NCBI RefSeq assembly: GCF_003046625.1
Contig: NZ_QAAD01000013.1
Span: 46,804 to 110,803, forward strand
DNA length: 64,000 bases
Direction of reading: 5' to 3'
Source: Mangrovibacterium marinum
GTDB taxonomy: Bacteria; Bacteroidota; Bacteroidia; Bacteroidales; Prolixibacteraceae
A model generated the notes under the pieces. It was not told the origin of the DNA. It saw nothing but the letters and a program-made list of their open reading frames with translations, and did no database searches. Every line of letters begins with the position of its first letter. Positions within the stretch are counted from its first letter, which is position 1. This document shows, piece after piece, positions 1 to 8,876 of the stretch. The position numbers and the translations under genes were made by a program.

Positions 1-598
1 CATCCTGGGCGACGATTTTGCGCGGCTGGGCATCTTTCCGCGCACCCTGGAGGGTTTAACCGGTATTCTTTTATCGCCCTTCATTCATGCCAGTTTAAAA
101 CACATCGTGGCCAACTCCATTCCCTTTTTCGTGCTCGCCGTTGCGCTGTTTTACTTTTACCGCAGCCTGGCCTGGCGGATTTTCCTGTTAATTTATCTTT
201 TCTCGGGAATTTGCGTGTGGATTGGTGCCCGCGAAGCCTGGCATATTGGCGCCAGCGGCTTAATCTACGGATTGGGGTCATTTCTGTTTTTCAGCGGCCT
301 GCTGCGCAACGATGTCAAGCTGCTAACCATCTCAATTGTTGTGGTATTCCTGTATGGTGGCATGTTTTGGGGAATCTTCCCCATTGAACCGGGCATATCG
401 TGGGAAAGCCATCTGTGGGGCGGGATTAGCGGCCTGGTATTGAGTGTTTTTTATCGCAAACAAGGCCCCCAGCGAAGCCGTTACGAGTGGGAAGATGAAC
501 CCGAGGACGATGCAACCGATCTTTCGGAAGAGCCAGCCGGAGAACAAACTGATTCACTGCACCATTCATCGGAAAGTGAAGAAATTGAAAAAAGCTAA
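1..598 (+). CDS. rhomboid family intramembrane serine protease (5' end outside window)
   Basis: The reading frame is open from base 2 to the TAA at 596-598, so the true start lies before the window; the GTG at 107 is internal. Rhomboids cut transmembrane segments of other membrane proteins inside the bilayer. The expected core motifs are visible: SPFIHASLKHIVANS (the His/Asn region before the active site), the nucleophile motif GASGLIYGLGS, and the catalytic His in ESHLWGGISG. Several hydrophobic helices alternate between these motifs. The tail after about residue 155 of the visible part is hydrophilic and very acidic, which suggests a cytoplasmic extension. The substrate is unknown. The gene ends about 75 bp before nusB, which has its own promoter. 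Confidence 0.88.
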   Translation, partial: ILGDDFARLGIFPRTLEGLTGILLSPFIHASLKHIVANSIPFFVLAVALFYFYRSLAWRIFLLIYLFSGICVWIGAREAWHIGASGLIYGLGSFLFFSGLLRNDVKLLTISIVVVFLYGGMFWGIFPIEPGISWESHLWGGISGLVLSVFYRKQGPQRSRYEWEDEPEDDATDLSEEPAGEQTDSLHHSSESEEIEKS

Positions 599-609
599 TT
601 CAATGCTCA

Positions 610-637
610 TTGCCAGTCGGGAAATTTTTTAACTTTG
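610..637 (+). promoter_or_regulatory. Bacteroidota-type promoter before nusB
   Basis: A TAACTTTG box at 630-637 matches the TAnnTTTG -7 consensus of the main Bacteroidota sigma factor. A TTG at 610-612 sits about 17 bp upstream as a possible -33 element. The predicted start of transcription is about 30 bp before the nusB ATG. This is a motif match only. Confidence 0.5.
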
Positions 638-671
638 CCCCCTCTTAAAAAAGAAATTAGTTCTATACAAA

Positions 672-1625
672 ATGATTAGCAGAAGAATTATCCGCACCAA
701 AGTATTACAGGTTTTATACGCCTTCTATACCTCTCCGGAGAGATCGATTAACCAGAGCGAAAAAGAACTCTTTTTCAGCATGCAGAAAACTTACGACCTT
801 TACCATCATTTATTTCAGCTGGTAGTCGAAATTGCGGATCAGGCAAACTCGATCATCGAGCTTCGTAAGAAAAAGCACTTTCCGACCGAAGAAGATTTAA
901 ATCCAAACACCCGGTTTATCAGCAACCACCTTATTCATCAGCTAAGAACCAACAAGGCCTTACTGAAGAGCCTGGAGCAATCCAAATTAAGCTGGTCGAA
1001 CGAACCCGAGCTCATTAAAAAGCTTTACAATACCCTGGTTAGCTCCGATTTCTACATCGACTACATGAGCAAGCCAGAGCGTAACTTTGCCGACGACAAA
1101 AAAGTTATTGAGCTGATTTTTGCTGAAATAATCCTTCAATCGGACGATTTGTTCGATATCCTGGAAGAACAAAGCATTTACTGGAACGACGACATCGATT
1201 TTGTCATCAGCATGATCATTAAAACCATCCGTAAATTCAAGGAGTTCTTCAACGAGAACAGTGCATTGATGCCAATTTTCAAGGATGACGAAGACGAAAA
1301 ATTCACCAAAGACCTCTTCCGAAAATGCATTGTCAACCACGACGAGTTAAAGAAAATTGTGGAGCAATACACCGAAAACTGGGATGTTGAGCGCATTGCC
1401 TTTATCGACAAGCTGATTATGGAAATGGCCATTGCCGAATTTCTGTATTTTCCCTCGGTACCAACCAAGGTTAGTTTGAACGAATACATCGAACTGTCGA
1501 AATATTACAGTACCGAAAAGAGCCGCAACTTTATCAATGGTATTTTGGACAAAGCACTCAAGGCCTTGAAAAAAGACGAGCGCATTCAGAAAGCCGGCCG
1601 CGGACTAATCGGAGAAATGGACTAA
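672..1625 (+). CDS. nusB: transcription antitermination factor NusB
   Basis: NusB binds boxA RNA with NusE (S10) and supports antitermination in rRNA operons. The start MISRRIIRTKVLQVLYAFYTS is typical. The C-terminal NusB fold is recognisable from DVERIAFIDKLIMEMAIAEF through VSLNEYIELSKYYSTEKSR to FINGILDKAL. At 317 aa it is about twice the E. coli length, which is normal in Bacteroidota, where an extra N-terminal helical region precedes the conserved domain. The ATG follows an AT-rich leader. The next gene starts 5 bp after the stop, so the two are probably co-transcribed with yajC. Confidence 0.95.
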   Translation: MISRRIIRTKVLQVLYAFYTSPERSINQSEKELFFSMQKTYDLYHHLFQLVVEIADQANSIIELRKKKHFPTEEDLNPNTRFISNHLIHQLRTNKALLKSLEQSKLSWSNEPELIKKLYNTLVSSDFYIDYMSKPERNFADDKKVIELIFAEIILQSDDLFDILEEQSIYWNDDIDFVISMIIKTIRKFKEFFNENSALMPIFKDDEDEKFTKDLFRKCIVNHDELKKIVEQYTENWDVERIAFIDKLIMEMAIAEFLYFPSVPTKVSLNEYIELSKYYSTEKSRNFINGILDKALKALKKDERIQKAGRGLIGEMD

Positions 1626-1630
1626 GCGCG

Positions 1631-2056
1631 ATGAGACTGCCCTTCCTGTTGATTTTAATTCTGGCTGTAGTAGCCTGCCAACCGGCAAGCAAACCGGCCA
1701 AAAACGAAGCAGCCGCCAAAGGCGAACCAAAATTTGGCATTCAGAAAGAAATCCATAATTTTGGAACCATTCAGGCCGGAGAGCTTCTTTCGTTCAGCTT
1801 TCAATTTAGCAACGAAGGCACGGGCGAATTAATAATCGACAGCATCACGGCCGATTGTGGTTGTATCGAAATTAATTTTCCGAAGCAAGCCATCACAGCC
1901 GGAGAACACCAGTACATCGAAGTGCTGTTTAACTCGGCTGGCGAAGTGGGCAATGTGCTGAAACAAATCCGGGTTTATACCAACGCGGATAAAACGGCAC
2001 AGGAATTGCTGATTACGGCCACAGTCGAAAACGACTTGTTAAACATTTATAACTAA
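1631..2056 (+). CDS. DUF1573 domain lipoprotein
   Basis: A 141-aa protein with a lipoprotein signal peptide: hydrophobic residues 3-15, then AVVACQ with the lipobox Cys at residue 16. The body is a single DUF1573 (Ig-like, ASH/MSP-related) beta domain, with the characteristic FGTIQAGE and DCGCIEINFP motifs. Family members are common between nusB and yajC in Bacteroidota, but their molecular role is not known. It is probably a periplasmic or surface-anchored structural or binding protein. It lies in the nusB-yajC operon, 5 bp after nusB and 13 bp before yajC. Confidence 0.88.
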   Translation: MRLPFLLILILAVVACQPASKPAKNEAAAKGEPKFGIQKEIHNFGTIQAGELLSFSFQFSNEGTGELIIDSITADCGCIEINFPKQAITAGEHQYIEVLFNSAGEVGNVLKQIRVYTNADKTAQELLITATVENDLLNIYN

Positions 2057-2069
2057 ATAAAAGACACAA

Positions 2070-2384
2070 ATGAATTACTTATTGATGGCTCCGCAACAAG
2101 GAGCTGAACAGAATCCGCTGATGACTTTCCTGCCAATGATTTTGGTAATCGTGGTATTCTATTTTTTCATGATCAGACCGCAGATGAAAAAGCAAAAGGA
2201 ACTGCGGAAATTCCGCGAGAGTCTGGCCAAAGGCGACAAAGTGGTTACAACCGGCGGCATCTACGGTAAAGTTGCCGACATCAAAGAAAACTATGTGCTG
2301 TTGCAGGTTGACGACAATGTTAAGTTACGTGTCGATAAGTCGGCTGTTGTAAAAGACATGTCAGACGTACCACAGCAAAAATAA
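2070..2384 (+). CDS. yajC: preprotein translocase subunit YajC
   Basis: A small (104 aa) inner-membrane accessory subunit of the Sec holotranslocon (SecDF-YajC). It has one transmembrane helix at about residues 19-36 ending in the signature [15 protein letters not shown], followed by a basic cytoplasmic domain with [14 protein letters not shown], the canonical YajC motif. The ATG is 13 bp after the DUF1573 gene. A hairpin with a T-run follows. Confidence 0.96.
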   Translation: MNYLLMAPQQGAEQNPLMTFLPMILVIVVFYFFMIRPQMKKQKELRKFRESLAKGDKVVTTGGIYGKVADIKENYVLLQVDDNVKLRVDKSAVVKDMSDVPQQK

Positions 2385-2404
2385 ATTGACATTATCCGAA
2401 ATAC

Positions 2405-2438
2405 GAGAGGGCCGACATTTTAGTCTGCCCTTTTTTTT
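2405..2438 (+). terminator. rho-independent terminator after yajC
   Basis: The stem AGGGC/GCCCT is extended by an inner GAC/GTC pairing and followed by eight T residues. The T-run merges into a TATCTTTG -7-like box at 2438-2445, so termination of the yajC operon and initiation for the YbbR operon appear to be packed together. Confidence 0.7.
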
Positions 2439-2445
2439 ATCTTTG
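2438..2445 (+). promoter_or_regulatory. TAnnTTTG -7 box before the YbbR gene
   Basis: TATCTTTG matches the Bacteroidota -7 consensus. It ends only 5 bp before the GTG start at 2451, so transcription would begin at or very near the start codon. No clear -33 element is visible because the upstream bases are the terminator. Confidence 0.4.
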
Positions 2446-2450
2446 AAATC

Positions 2451-3446
2451 GTGAAAAAGATCTGGCTCAACATACACCTGCTTTACCGCAAGCTAACGGC
2501 GAAAGACGATCGGCGCCTGATGGTTTTCCTGATTTGTCTGGTCATTGCAACGGTGTTTTGGTTCTTAAATGCCCTGAACAAGCAATACACGGTCGACTTG
2601 CGCTTTCCGGTGAAGTACACCAATCTGCCTAAAAATAAAATTTTAGCCAACTCACCTCCCGATGAATTCACGCTGAAAGTTAATTCATGGGGATTCACCA
2701 TCCTGCGTCATAAGCTGAGCATGGCTTTTTCGCCCCTGGTATTCAACGTAAACGAATTTACCGCCGGACAGATGGAAAACTCCCCCAACTCGCAGTTTCG
2801 GGTGGCAACCCGGCAATATATTAACCGCCTGTCGAGTCAGGTAAGTAACGAGCTAAAAATCATCGACATTCAACCCGATTCGCTACATTTCAATTTCGAC
2901 CGGTTAGTCAGCAAAAAGGTAAAAGTAAAGCCGGTGGTTAGCTATACGTTAAAAAAGCAATATTATGTAGAAGGGCCCATTACGACCGAGCCCGACTCGG
3001 TGCTGATATCCGGAGCCGAATCCATTCTGGACACAATTCAATTTGTACAAACCAAGGCACAACAGTTTAAAGAGCTCGATAAGAACGTCCTGCGCAATGT
3101 GCCGCTGGAAAGCTCCGACGCCTACCAGACCGAGCCGGGCCGCGTCATGCTCCAAATCCCGCTCGAAGAATTTACCGAGAAACAAGTAATTGTGCCAATC
3201 CGGGTTACCGACGTGCCCGAACAAGTAAACGTGAAGCTTTTTCCGGACAAAGCCAAGATCAGCTTCATGGTTGGTCTGAGCCACTTTTCAACCATTACAG
3301 CCAACGATTTTAGCCTCTCGGTCTCCTATGCCGACATTGAAGCTAAAAAGGAGATATTAACCATCAGCCTGAATGCTGAACCACTCAACATCCTGTCGGT
3401 TACGGTTAGTCCCGAGCAGGTGGAGTATTTAATTGAGATGAAGTAA
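2451..3446 (+). CDS. YbbR-like domain protein
   Basis: A 331-aa membrane-anchored protein with one N-terminal transmembrane helix (about residues 23-42: LMVFLICLVIATVFWFLNAL) and an extracytoplasmic region of YbbR-type beta repeats, for example KVKPVVSYTLKKQYYVEG and QVIVPIRVTDVPEQVNVK. In Firmicutes the homologue CdaR regulates the diadenylate cyclase CdaA, but no cyclase gene is adjacent here. The chosen start is GTG at 2451 because the next ATG (2518) would delete the basic segment before the membrane helix. It is followed 2 bp later by coaE, a pairing usual in this phylum. Confidence 0.88.
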   Translation: MKKIWLNIHLLYRKLTAKDDRRLMVFLICLVIATVFWFLNALNKQYTVDLRFPVKYTNLPKNKILANSPPDEFTLKVNSWGFTILRHKLSMAFSPLVFNVNEFTAGQMENSPNSQFRVATRQYINRLSSQVSNELKIIDIQPDSLHFNFDRLVSKKVKVKPVVSYTLKKQYYVEGPITTEPDSVLISGAESILDTIQFVQTKAQQFKELDKNVLRNVPLESSDAYQTEPGRVMLQIPLEEFTEKQVIVPIRVTDVPEQVNVKLFPDKAKISFMVGLSHFSTITANDFSLSVSYADIEAKKEILTISLNAEPLNILSVTVSPEQVEYLIEMK

Positions 3447-3448
3447 CA

Positions 3449-4036
3449 ATGATAAAAGTTGGAGTTACCGGAGGAATTGGCAGCGGAAAATCAACCATCT
3501 GCCATTTTTTCAGGACAATTGGCATCCCTGTTTTCGAAGCTGACACCGAAGCCAAAAAATTAATCAACAATTCGGAAACCATCCGATATCAGCTCAAAGC
3601 CTTGTTTGGCCCCGAGATTTACCTGCCCAATCAAAGCATTGACCGAAAAAAGTTAGCCTCGCTGATTTTTAATTCACCATCTTTGCTGCAAAAGGTCAAT
3701 GGCGTTGTCCACCCCGAGGTGCGCAACTACTTCTTTCAGTGGTGCGAGCAGCAAACATCAGCTTACATCATTCACGAAGCGGCGATCATGTTCGAGAGTG
3801 GCTTTTATGAAATGATGGACTACACGCTTCTGGTTACTGCCCCCGAAGAAATGCGCATACAGCGGGTTATAAAGCGGGAAAACACCGATGCGCAAAGCGT
3901 CCGTGCGCGGATGGAAAAACAATGGACAGATGAACAAAAAGCGGCACTGGCCGATTTCATTATTCAGAATGATGGCACAAAATTGGTAGTTCCGCAGCTT
4001 ATTGAATTGGATAAAAAATTTAGAACGAATGGGTAA
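3449..4036 (+). CDS. coaE: dephospho-CoA kinase
   Basis: Catalyses the last step of coenzyme A synthesis, ATP-dependent 3'-phosphorylation of dephospho-CoA. The P-loop [12 protein letters not shown] is at residues 5-16. [17 protein letters not shown] and [11 protein letters not shown] are typical CoaE motifs, and QRVIKRE lies in the lid region. The length of 195 aa is normal. The start is 2 bp after the YbbR stop, and the end overlaps the next gene by 8 bp (ATGGGTAA), indicating translational coupling. Confidence 0.96.
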   Translation: MIKVGVTGGIGSGKSTICHFFRTIGIPVFEADTEAKKLINNSETIRYQLKALFGPEIYLPNQSIDRKKLASLIFNSPSLLQKVNGVVHPEVRNYFFQWCEQQTSAYIIHEAAIMFESGFYEMMDYTLLVTAPEEMRIQRVIKRENTDAQSVRARMEKQWTDEQKAALADFIIQNDGTKLVVPQLIELDKKFRTNG

Positions 4037-4781
4037 ATTTGCAAAATGGGTCGCCGGCGGTTTAGGCTGGGCATTTCTTGGCCCGATTGGAGGAATAATC
4101 GGATTTGTAGTCGGCTCGATGCTTGAAAACGAAAATCAACCGCCGAATGGGCACAGCTATCAACCGCATGGTTCGGCCAGCGGACAAGCAACGCAAACAA
4201 CAACCGGTGGCTATGTGATGAGCCTGCTGGTGCTGGTTGCCGCCGTGATGAAAGCCGACGGTAAAGTGCTGAAATCGGAACTAAACTACGTGAAAGACTT
4301 TTTCGTCCGCTCGTTTGGAGCCGACTCAGCGCAGGAAGCCGTTCAGCTGCTGCGTGACTTGCTGAACCAAAACATCCCGGTTCAGGATGTATGCCGGCAG
4401 ATTGAGAAAAATATGGACTACTCGGCGCGCTTGCAGCTGTTGCACTTTTTGTTTGGCATTGCCCAGGCCGATGGACAGGTAGATGTTACTGAAGCCAACT
4501 TAATTACTCAGATAGCGCAGCAGATGGGCATCACCGGTAAAGATTTCGAATCGATTAAATCGATGTTTATTGCCAATACCGAGGCTGCCTACAAAATTTT
4601 GGAGATCGAATCGACAGCCACCAACGAAGAAATTAAAAAGGCCTACCGCAAAATGGCCATGAAATACCATCCCGATAAAGTGAGCTACCTGGGCGAAGAC
4701 TTCCAGAATGCCGCTAAAGAGAAATTCCAGAAAGTGAACGAAGCCTACGAACAACTCAAAAAAGAACGTAGCTTCGCCTAA
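4029..4781 (+). CDS. TerB/DnaJ-domain co-chaperone (DjlA-like)
   Basis: A 250-aa protein with three parts. There is a glycine-rich hydrophobic N-terminal segment ([21 protein letters not shown]) that may insert in the membrane. A TerB-like helical domain spans about residues 65-180 ([16 protein letters not shown] and [15 protein letters not shown]). A C-terminal J domain starts at about residue 185 with an intact HPD motif in MKYHPDKVS. This is the DjlA layout, and such proteins stimulate the ATPase of DnaK. The ATG at 4029 is preferred over an in-frame ATG at 4002 because it overlaps the coaE stop in the usual ATG...TAA fashion and gives the conserved start [13 protein letters not shown]. 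Confidence 0.9.
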   Translation: MGKFAKWVAGGLGWAFLGPIGGIIGFVVGSMLENENQPPNGHSYQPHGSASGQATQTTTGGYVMSLLVLVAAVMKADGKVLKSELNYVKDFFVRSFGADSAQEAVQLLRDLLNQNIPVQDVCRQIEKNMDYSARLQLLHFLFGIAQADGQVDVTEANLITQIAQQMGITGKDFESIKSMFIANTEAAYKILEIESTATNEEIKKAYRKMAMKYHPDKVSYLGEDFQNAAKEKFQKVNEAYEQLKKERSFA

Positions 4782-4800
4782 TAAATTCGAAAAACAACAG

Positions 4801-5631
4801 ATGCAATACATTAAAGCAACTTTTACGTTGGATCCCGACAACGAAGTCAATCGGGAAATACTGACAGCTTACCTGTCGGAACTGGACTTTGAAAGTTTCG
4901 ATGAGAGCGACGAAAAGCTGAATGCCTTCTACCCCGTTGGCAAGGTTTCGGGACAAGCCATCGGACAAATACTGGAGCAACTGCCCTTCGAGGTATCGGT
5001 TACCGAAGAAGAAATGCCCGACATTAACTGGAACGAAGAATGGGAAAAAAATTACTTTCAGCCCTTGCTCATTGGCAACGACTGTTTGATTCGAGCGCCC
5101 TTTCATACGGAATACCCCAAGGTGGATTACGAAATTGTTATTGAGCCCAACATGGCCTTCGGCACGGGCAATCACGAAACCACCTCGCTGATGATTGAAC
5201 ACATCCGCGAACTGAATATGGAAGGCGAAACCGTGCTCGACATGGGCTGCGGAACCGGCATACTGGGCATCTTCGCATCGATGCGCGGCTGCCAGTCGGT
5301 AACAGCCATCGATATTGACGCCTGGGCTTTTGAGAGCGTGGTTGAAAACTGCCGCCTCAACAATATCAACAACATGGAAGCTTTTATTGGCGATGCCTCC
5401 TTGCTGGGCAACAAACAATACGATGTTATTTTGGCCAATATCCAGAAAAACATCATCATGCAGGATATCGAAAAATACAACAGCGTACTGAAAGATGGTG
5501 GTATTCTCATAGTCAGTGGTTTTTACAAGGACGACCTGGAAGATATTCTCGCCCGGGCTTCGGAGCTTTTCCTTCGCAAACTCGAAATCAAAGAAAAAAA
5601 CAACTGGATAGCCTGCGCGTTCGAAAAATAG
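4801..5631 (+). CDS. prmA: ribosomal protein L11 methyltransferase
   Basis: A SAM-dependent methyltransferase that trimethylates ribosomal protein L11. The PrmA signature IEPNMAFGTGNHETTSLM is present, followed by SAM-binding motif I (VLDMGCGTGILGIFAS) and a motif IV-like VILANIQKNIIM, the place of the usual DxxxANI. The length of 276 aa is normal for the family. It starts 19 bp after the J-domain gene and ends before a strong terminator, so it is probably the last gene of the YbbR-coaE-djlA-prmA operon. Confidence 0.94.
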   Translation: MQYIKATFTLDPDNEVNREILTAYLSELDFESFDESDEKLNAFYPVGKVSGQAIGQILEQLPFEVSVTEEEMPDINWNEEWEKNYFQPLLIGNDCLIRAPFHTEYPKVDYEIVIEPNMAFGTGNHETTSLMIEHIRELNMEGETVLDMGCGTGILGIFASMRGCQSVTAIDIDAWAFESVVENCRLNNINNMEAFIGDASLLGNKQYDVILANIQKNIIMQDIEKYNSVLKDGGILIVSGFYKDDLEDILARASELFLRKLEIKEKNNWIACAFEK

Positions 5632-5660
5632 ACACACCACATTCATTAAAATATGCCCAA

Positions 5661-5696
5661 AAGGAAGAGCTTGAAACCAAACTCTTCCTTTTTTAT
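5661..5696 (+). terminator. rho-independent terminator after prmA
   Basis: A perfect 9-bp stem, AAGGAAGAG (5661-5669) with CTCTTCCTT (5682-5690), with a 12-nt loop and followed by TTTTATTTT. Confidence 0.88.
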
Positions 5697-5744
5697 TTTG
5701 GTCATAATTTTCCGGCAAGCCCGCGCCATCCGCTACCTTTTACC

Positions 5745-5752
5745 TATATTTG
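5745..5752 (+). promoter_or_regulatory. TAnnTTTG -7 box before the helicase gene
   Basis: TATATTTG matches the -7 consensus and lies about 75 bp before the helicase ATG, directly after the prmA terminator. The -33 element is not clear. Confidence 0.4.
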
Positions 5753-5826
5753 AAGTTTGGCTACTGCAAAGCATCGAAAATGCTGAAGCCCGAAATCGAT
5801 ATTGAGTTTTAAGAAGTTGTGCACCT

Positions 5827-8781
5827 ATGTCCCAGGAATTGATTATCGGATTAACCGAACACCGAACCTTCGGCTATTTATTTCAAGCCTTTTTAATCGA
5901 ACAGAAGCGATCGTTTTACACCATCACCAAGATGGTGAAACAGCGCGATATTGAAGTGCTGCAACTCAACAACGAGCAAGCCGAGCTGGTAAAACTGGTG
6001 GAGCAATACAGCGACGAGAAATTGGTTCAGAAGTTTTCGAAGAAGAAAGAATCGAGCAAATTTTTCCACCAGATGGATCCCGCTTTGTTCGAACAACAGA
6101 TCAGTCCCTACATCGATAAATACCTGGTTCGCATCATCCGGCTTTTGATGCGGGGCAATACCCGCCTATTTCTGAAACAAGCCAAATACTCGAACCTCTA
6201 CGATGAAGACCTGATTGTTGTTCAACCGCAGTATACCGACTGTTGCTTTTGCTTCAACCGCACGCCCGAAGGTACCCACTACAGCCTTGAAATTTCGTAT
6301 GATGGAGCACCCATTAGGCTATTCCATAAGTCTATCACAATGGTTAGCAACGAGCCGGGAGCCTTCATCTACCAAGGCCGGTTGTATGCCTTCGAAAAAC
6401 TAAGTGTGAAGAAATTGCTGCCTTTTCTCGACAAGGAAAGCATTTTCATCGCCTCTCAGGTCGAGGAGAAATACTACAAGAGTTTTGTGCATAATTGCCT
6501 GTTGGAATATCCGGTGCGGGCGCAAGGTTTTACTATCATTGATGGCGATGTCGACCAACAAGTCAGCCTGTCGCTGGAACCCAACCTGCAGATGGACGCC
6601 GTGCTTATTCCACGCTTCCGTTACGGGCAAAACGAATATCTGGCCAACAATAAAACAGAGCTGGTCATCGATTTTAGTGTACAGGCCAATCAATACCAAT
6701 TCACAAAAATCAACCGTGACAGATCGTGGGAAGAAACCCAGCTGGCCTATCTGAGCAAACTGGGTCTTCGCGAAGAAAACGGCAGTTTCGTTCCGCTGAA
6801 AGCGCAGCTGTTAAGCGGCCAGGATCGGCTGTATGAAATTATAAACTGGCTGAACCGCCACAAACAAGAATTGCAGGAAAGCGGATTCACGTTCACCCAA
6901 AACCGATTGGATAAAGTTTACTCAACCGAACATCAGGAGCTGGAGCTGGAAGTAAAGGAGGGCGAAGACTGGTTCGACATTTATGCCTACGTACAGTTTG
7001 GCGAGTTTCGGATTCCGTTTATCAAGTTGAAACGACACATTCTGGGGGGCATCCGCGAGTTTGAGTTGCCCAACGGCGAGCATGCCATTCTGCCCAAGGA
7101 ATGGTTCTCGGACTACGCCGACCTGCTTCCCTTTACCAAACAGGAAGGGAATAACCTGCGCCTGAAAAAGCACCATTTTCAACTGCTTCAACAAAAGCTG
7201 AAAGGTCTGGATAAAAGCTTCTTCAACCGGCTGCAGGATGTGGCAACAAAGGCCGGAAAACCCGTTGCCGTACCACGCAACCTGCAAGCCACACTCCGTT
7301 CGTACCAGCACCAGGGCTTTTCGTGGATGTATAACCTTTTTGAAAACCAGCTGGGCGGATGCCTGGCCGACGATATGGGACTGGGTAAAACCCTGCAAAC
7401 GCTCACACTGCTGCTCAAGCTAAAGCGGTTGAAAAGCACAATGGAGATCCCGGAATTTGAGCCAAACAGCGATCAGGGCGACCTGTTTGCCAAGCCCCCG
7501 AGAACGGAGACAACTGAGCCTGCGGAAACACCGAAGATACAAGCAGCAAGCCTCATTGTGATGCCAACATCCCTGTTGCATAACTGGCACAACGAAATCC
7601 AAAAGTTCACGCCATCGCTAAAAGTATACCGCCACTTTGGCGTATCGCGCAAACGAACCGGGAACTTCAGAACGCAGGCAAATTATTACGATGTGATCCT
7701 GACGAGCTACGGAACCATTCGCAACGACTTCGAGATGCTCCGGGATATCGAGTTTTTCTACGTCATTTTGGATGAAAGTCAGTATATCAAGAATCCGGGA
7801 TCGAAAACCTACCAGACTATTTCGCAGCTAAAAGCCAAACACCGCCTGGTATTAACAGGTACTCCGATCGAAAACTCGCTGTCGGATCTTTGGGCTCAGA
7901 TGAATTTCGTCAACAAAGGATTGCTGGGCAACCTGGCCTTCTTTAAGCGCGAATTTATTACGCCAATCGAGAAGAAGAGCGACCCGGAGAAACAGCAAAA
8001 GCTGCAAACGCTCATCCGCCCCTTCATACTGCGGCGCACCAAAGAACAAGTTGCCGGCGACTTGCCGCCGGTGACTGAGCAAATTCGCTATTGCGCCATG
8101 GCCAGCGAGCAAAAGCGGATTTACGAACTCGAAAAGTCGGCCATCCGCAACAGCATTCTGGAGAATATCGATCAGGAAGGCGTTGAAAAATCAGCTTTTG
8201 TGGTGCTGCAAGGCCTAACCAAGCTACGCCAACTGGCCAACCACCCGTCGATGTTGCAAGGTGCCGACGAAACCGAGTCCGGTAAGTTTGAACAGATTCT
8301 GGACACACTCGAAAGTCTGCTTGCAGAGAAACACAAGGTACTGATATTTTCATCCTTTGTAAAACACCTGGAGTTGGTTAAACAGCAACTGGAAAACCGA
8401 AAGTGGAAATATTCGCTGCTCACCGGGCAAACAGCCAACCGCGCCGACGTGATTCAAAGCTTTCAGGACGATCCGGAAAACCGCGTCTTTCTGATCTCGC
8501 TCAAAGCCGGCGGTGTGGGCCTGAATCTCACATCGGCCGACTACGTCTTCATCATCGATCCGTGGTGGAACCCCGCAGCCGAGATGCAAGCCATTGCCCG
8601 CGCACACCGCATCGGTCAAAATAAGAAGGTAATCGTATATCGTTTTATTACTGAAGGAAGTATCGAAGAAAAAATCCTTGCCCTGCAGGATCGTAAATCG
8701 TCGCTAGCCGAAAAATTCATCAATTCAAACAATCCGTTTAAGGCCATCAGCCGCGAAGAAATCATAAACTTATTCAGCTAA
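5827..8781 (+). CDS. SNF2-family DEAD/DEAH-box helicase
   Basis: A 984-aa Swi2/Snf2-type double-stranded DNA translocase. The N-terminal half (about 1-480) is the bacterial SNF2-associated region, and the C-terminal half is the two-lobed ATPase. Walker A is DDMGLGKT at residues 515-522. Walker B reads DESQ at 649-652, where most relatives have DEAH or DEAQ. Motif III is LTGTPIENSLSDLW, and motifs V-VI are LKAGGVGLNLTSADYV and ARAHRIGQ. An insertion after motif I (about 540-575) is polar and low in complexity. Bacterial homologues are RapA-like or repair-associated, but no specific partner is nearby. It appears to be a single-gene unit with its own promoter. Confidence 0.93.
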   Translation: MSQELIIGLTEHRTFGYLFQAFLIEQKRSFYTITKMVKQRDIEVLQLNNEQAELVKLVEQYSDEKLVQKFSKKKESSKFFHQMDPALFEQQISPYIDKYLVRIIRLLMRGNTRLFLKQAKYSNLYDEDLIVVQPQYTDCCFCFNRTPEGTHYSLEISYDGAPIRLFHKSITMVSNEPGAFIYQGRLYAFEKLSVKKLLPFLDKESIFIASQVEEKYYKSFVHNCLLEYPVRAQGFTIIDGDVDQQVSLSLEPNLQMDAVLIPRFRYGQNEYLANNKTELVIDFSVQANQYQFTKINRDRSWEETQLAYLSKLGLREENGSFVPLKAQLLSGQDRLYEIINWLNRHKQELQESGFTFTQNRLDKVYSTEHQELELEVKEGEDWFDIYAYVQFGEFRIPFIKLKRHILGGIREFELPNGEHAILPKEWFSDYADLLPFTKQEGNNLRLKKHHFQLLQQKLKGLDKSFFNRLQDVATKAGKPVAVPRNLQATLRSYQHQGFSWMYNLFENQLGGCLADDMGLGKTLQTLTLLLKLKRLKSTMEIPEFEPNSDQGDLFAKPPRTETTEPAETPKIQAASLIVMPTSLLHNWHNEIQKFTPSLKVYRHFGVSRKRTGNFRTQANYYDVILTSYGTIRNDFEMLRDIEFFYVILDESQYIKNPGSKTYQTISQLKAKHRLVLTGTPIENSLSDLWAQMNFVNKGLLGNLAFFKREFITPIEKKSDPEKQQKLQTLIRPFILRRTKEQVAGDLPPVTEQIRYCAMASEQKRIYELEKSAIRNSILENIDQEGVEKSAFVVLQGLTKLRQLANHPSMLQGADETESGKFEQILDTLESLLAEKHKVLIFSSFVKHLELVKQQLENRKWKYSLLTGQTANRADVIQSFQDDPENRVFLISLKAGGVGLNLTSADYVFIIDPWWNPAAEMQAIARAHRIGQNKKVIVYRFITEGSIEEKILALQDRKSSLAEKFINSNNPFKAISREEIINLFS

Positions 8782-8876
8782 AAACGTAATGTATAACCCT
8801 TTTTGCGACTAATATGCGCGAAGCTAATATAAGCCTCCGGATCCGCAAATTCAATATTTCAAATTTAGATAGAACA

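Noticed and set aside
81..281. Minus-strand open frame over the rhomboid gene
   Set aside because: It runs antisense through a clear rhomboid coding frame and has a low-complexity Arg/Lys-rich product without any family motif.
4756..5718. 320-codon open frame antisense to prmA
   Set aside because: It mirrors the whole prmA gene, and the product (Phe/His/Val-rich) is typical of antisense translation of a real gene.
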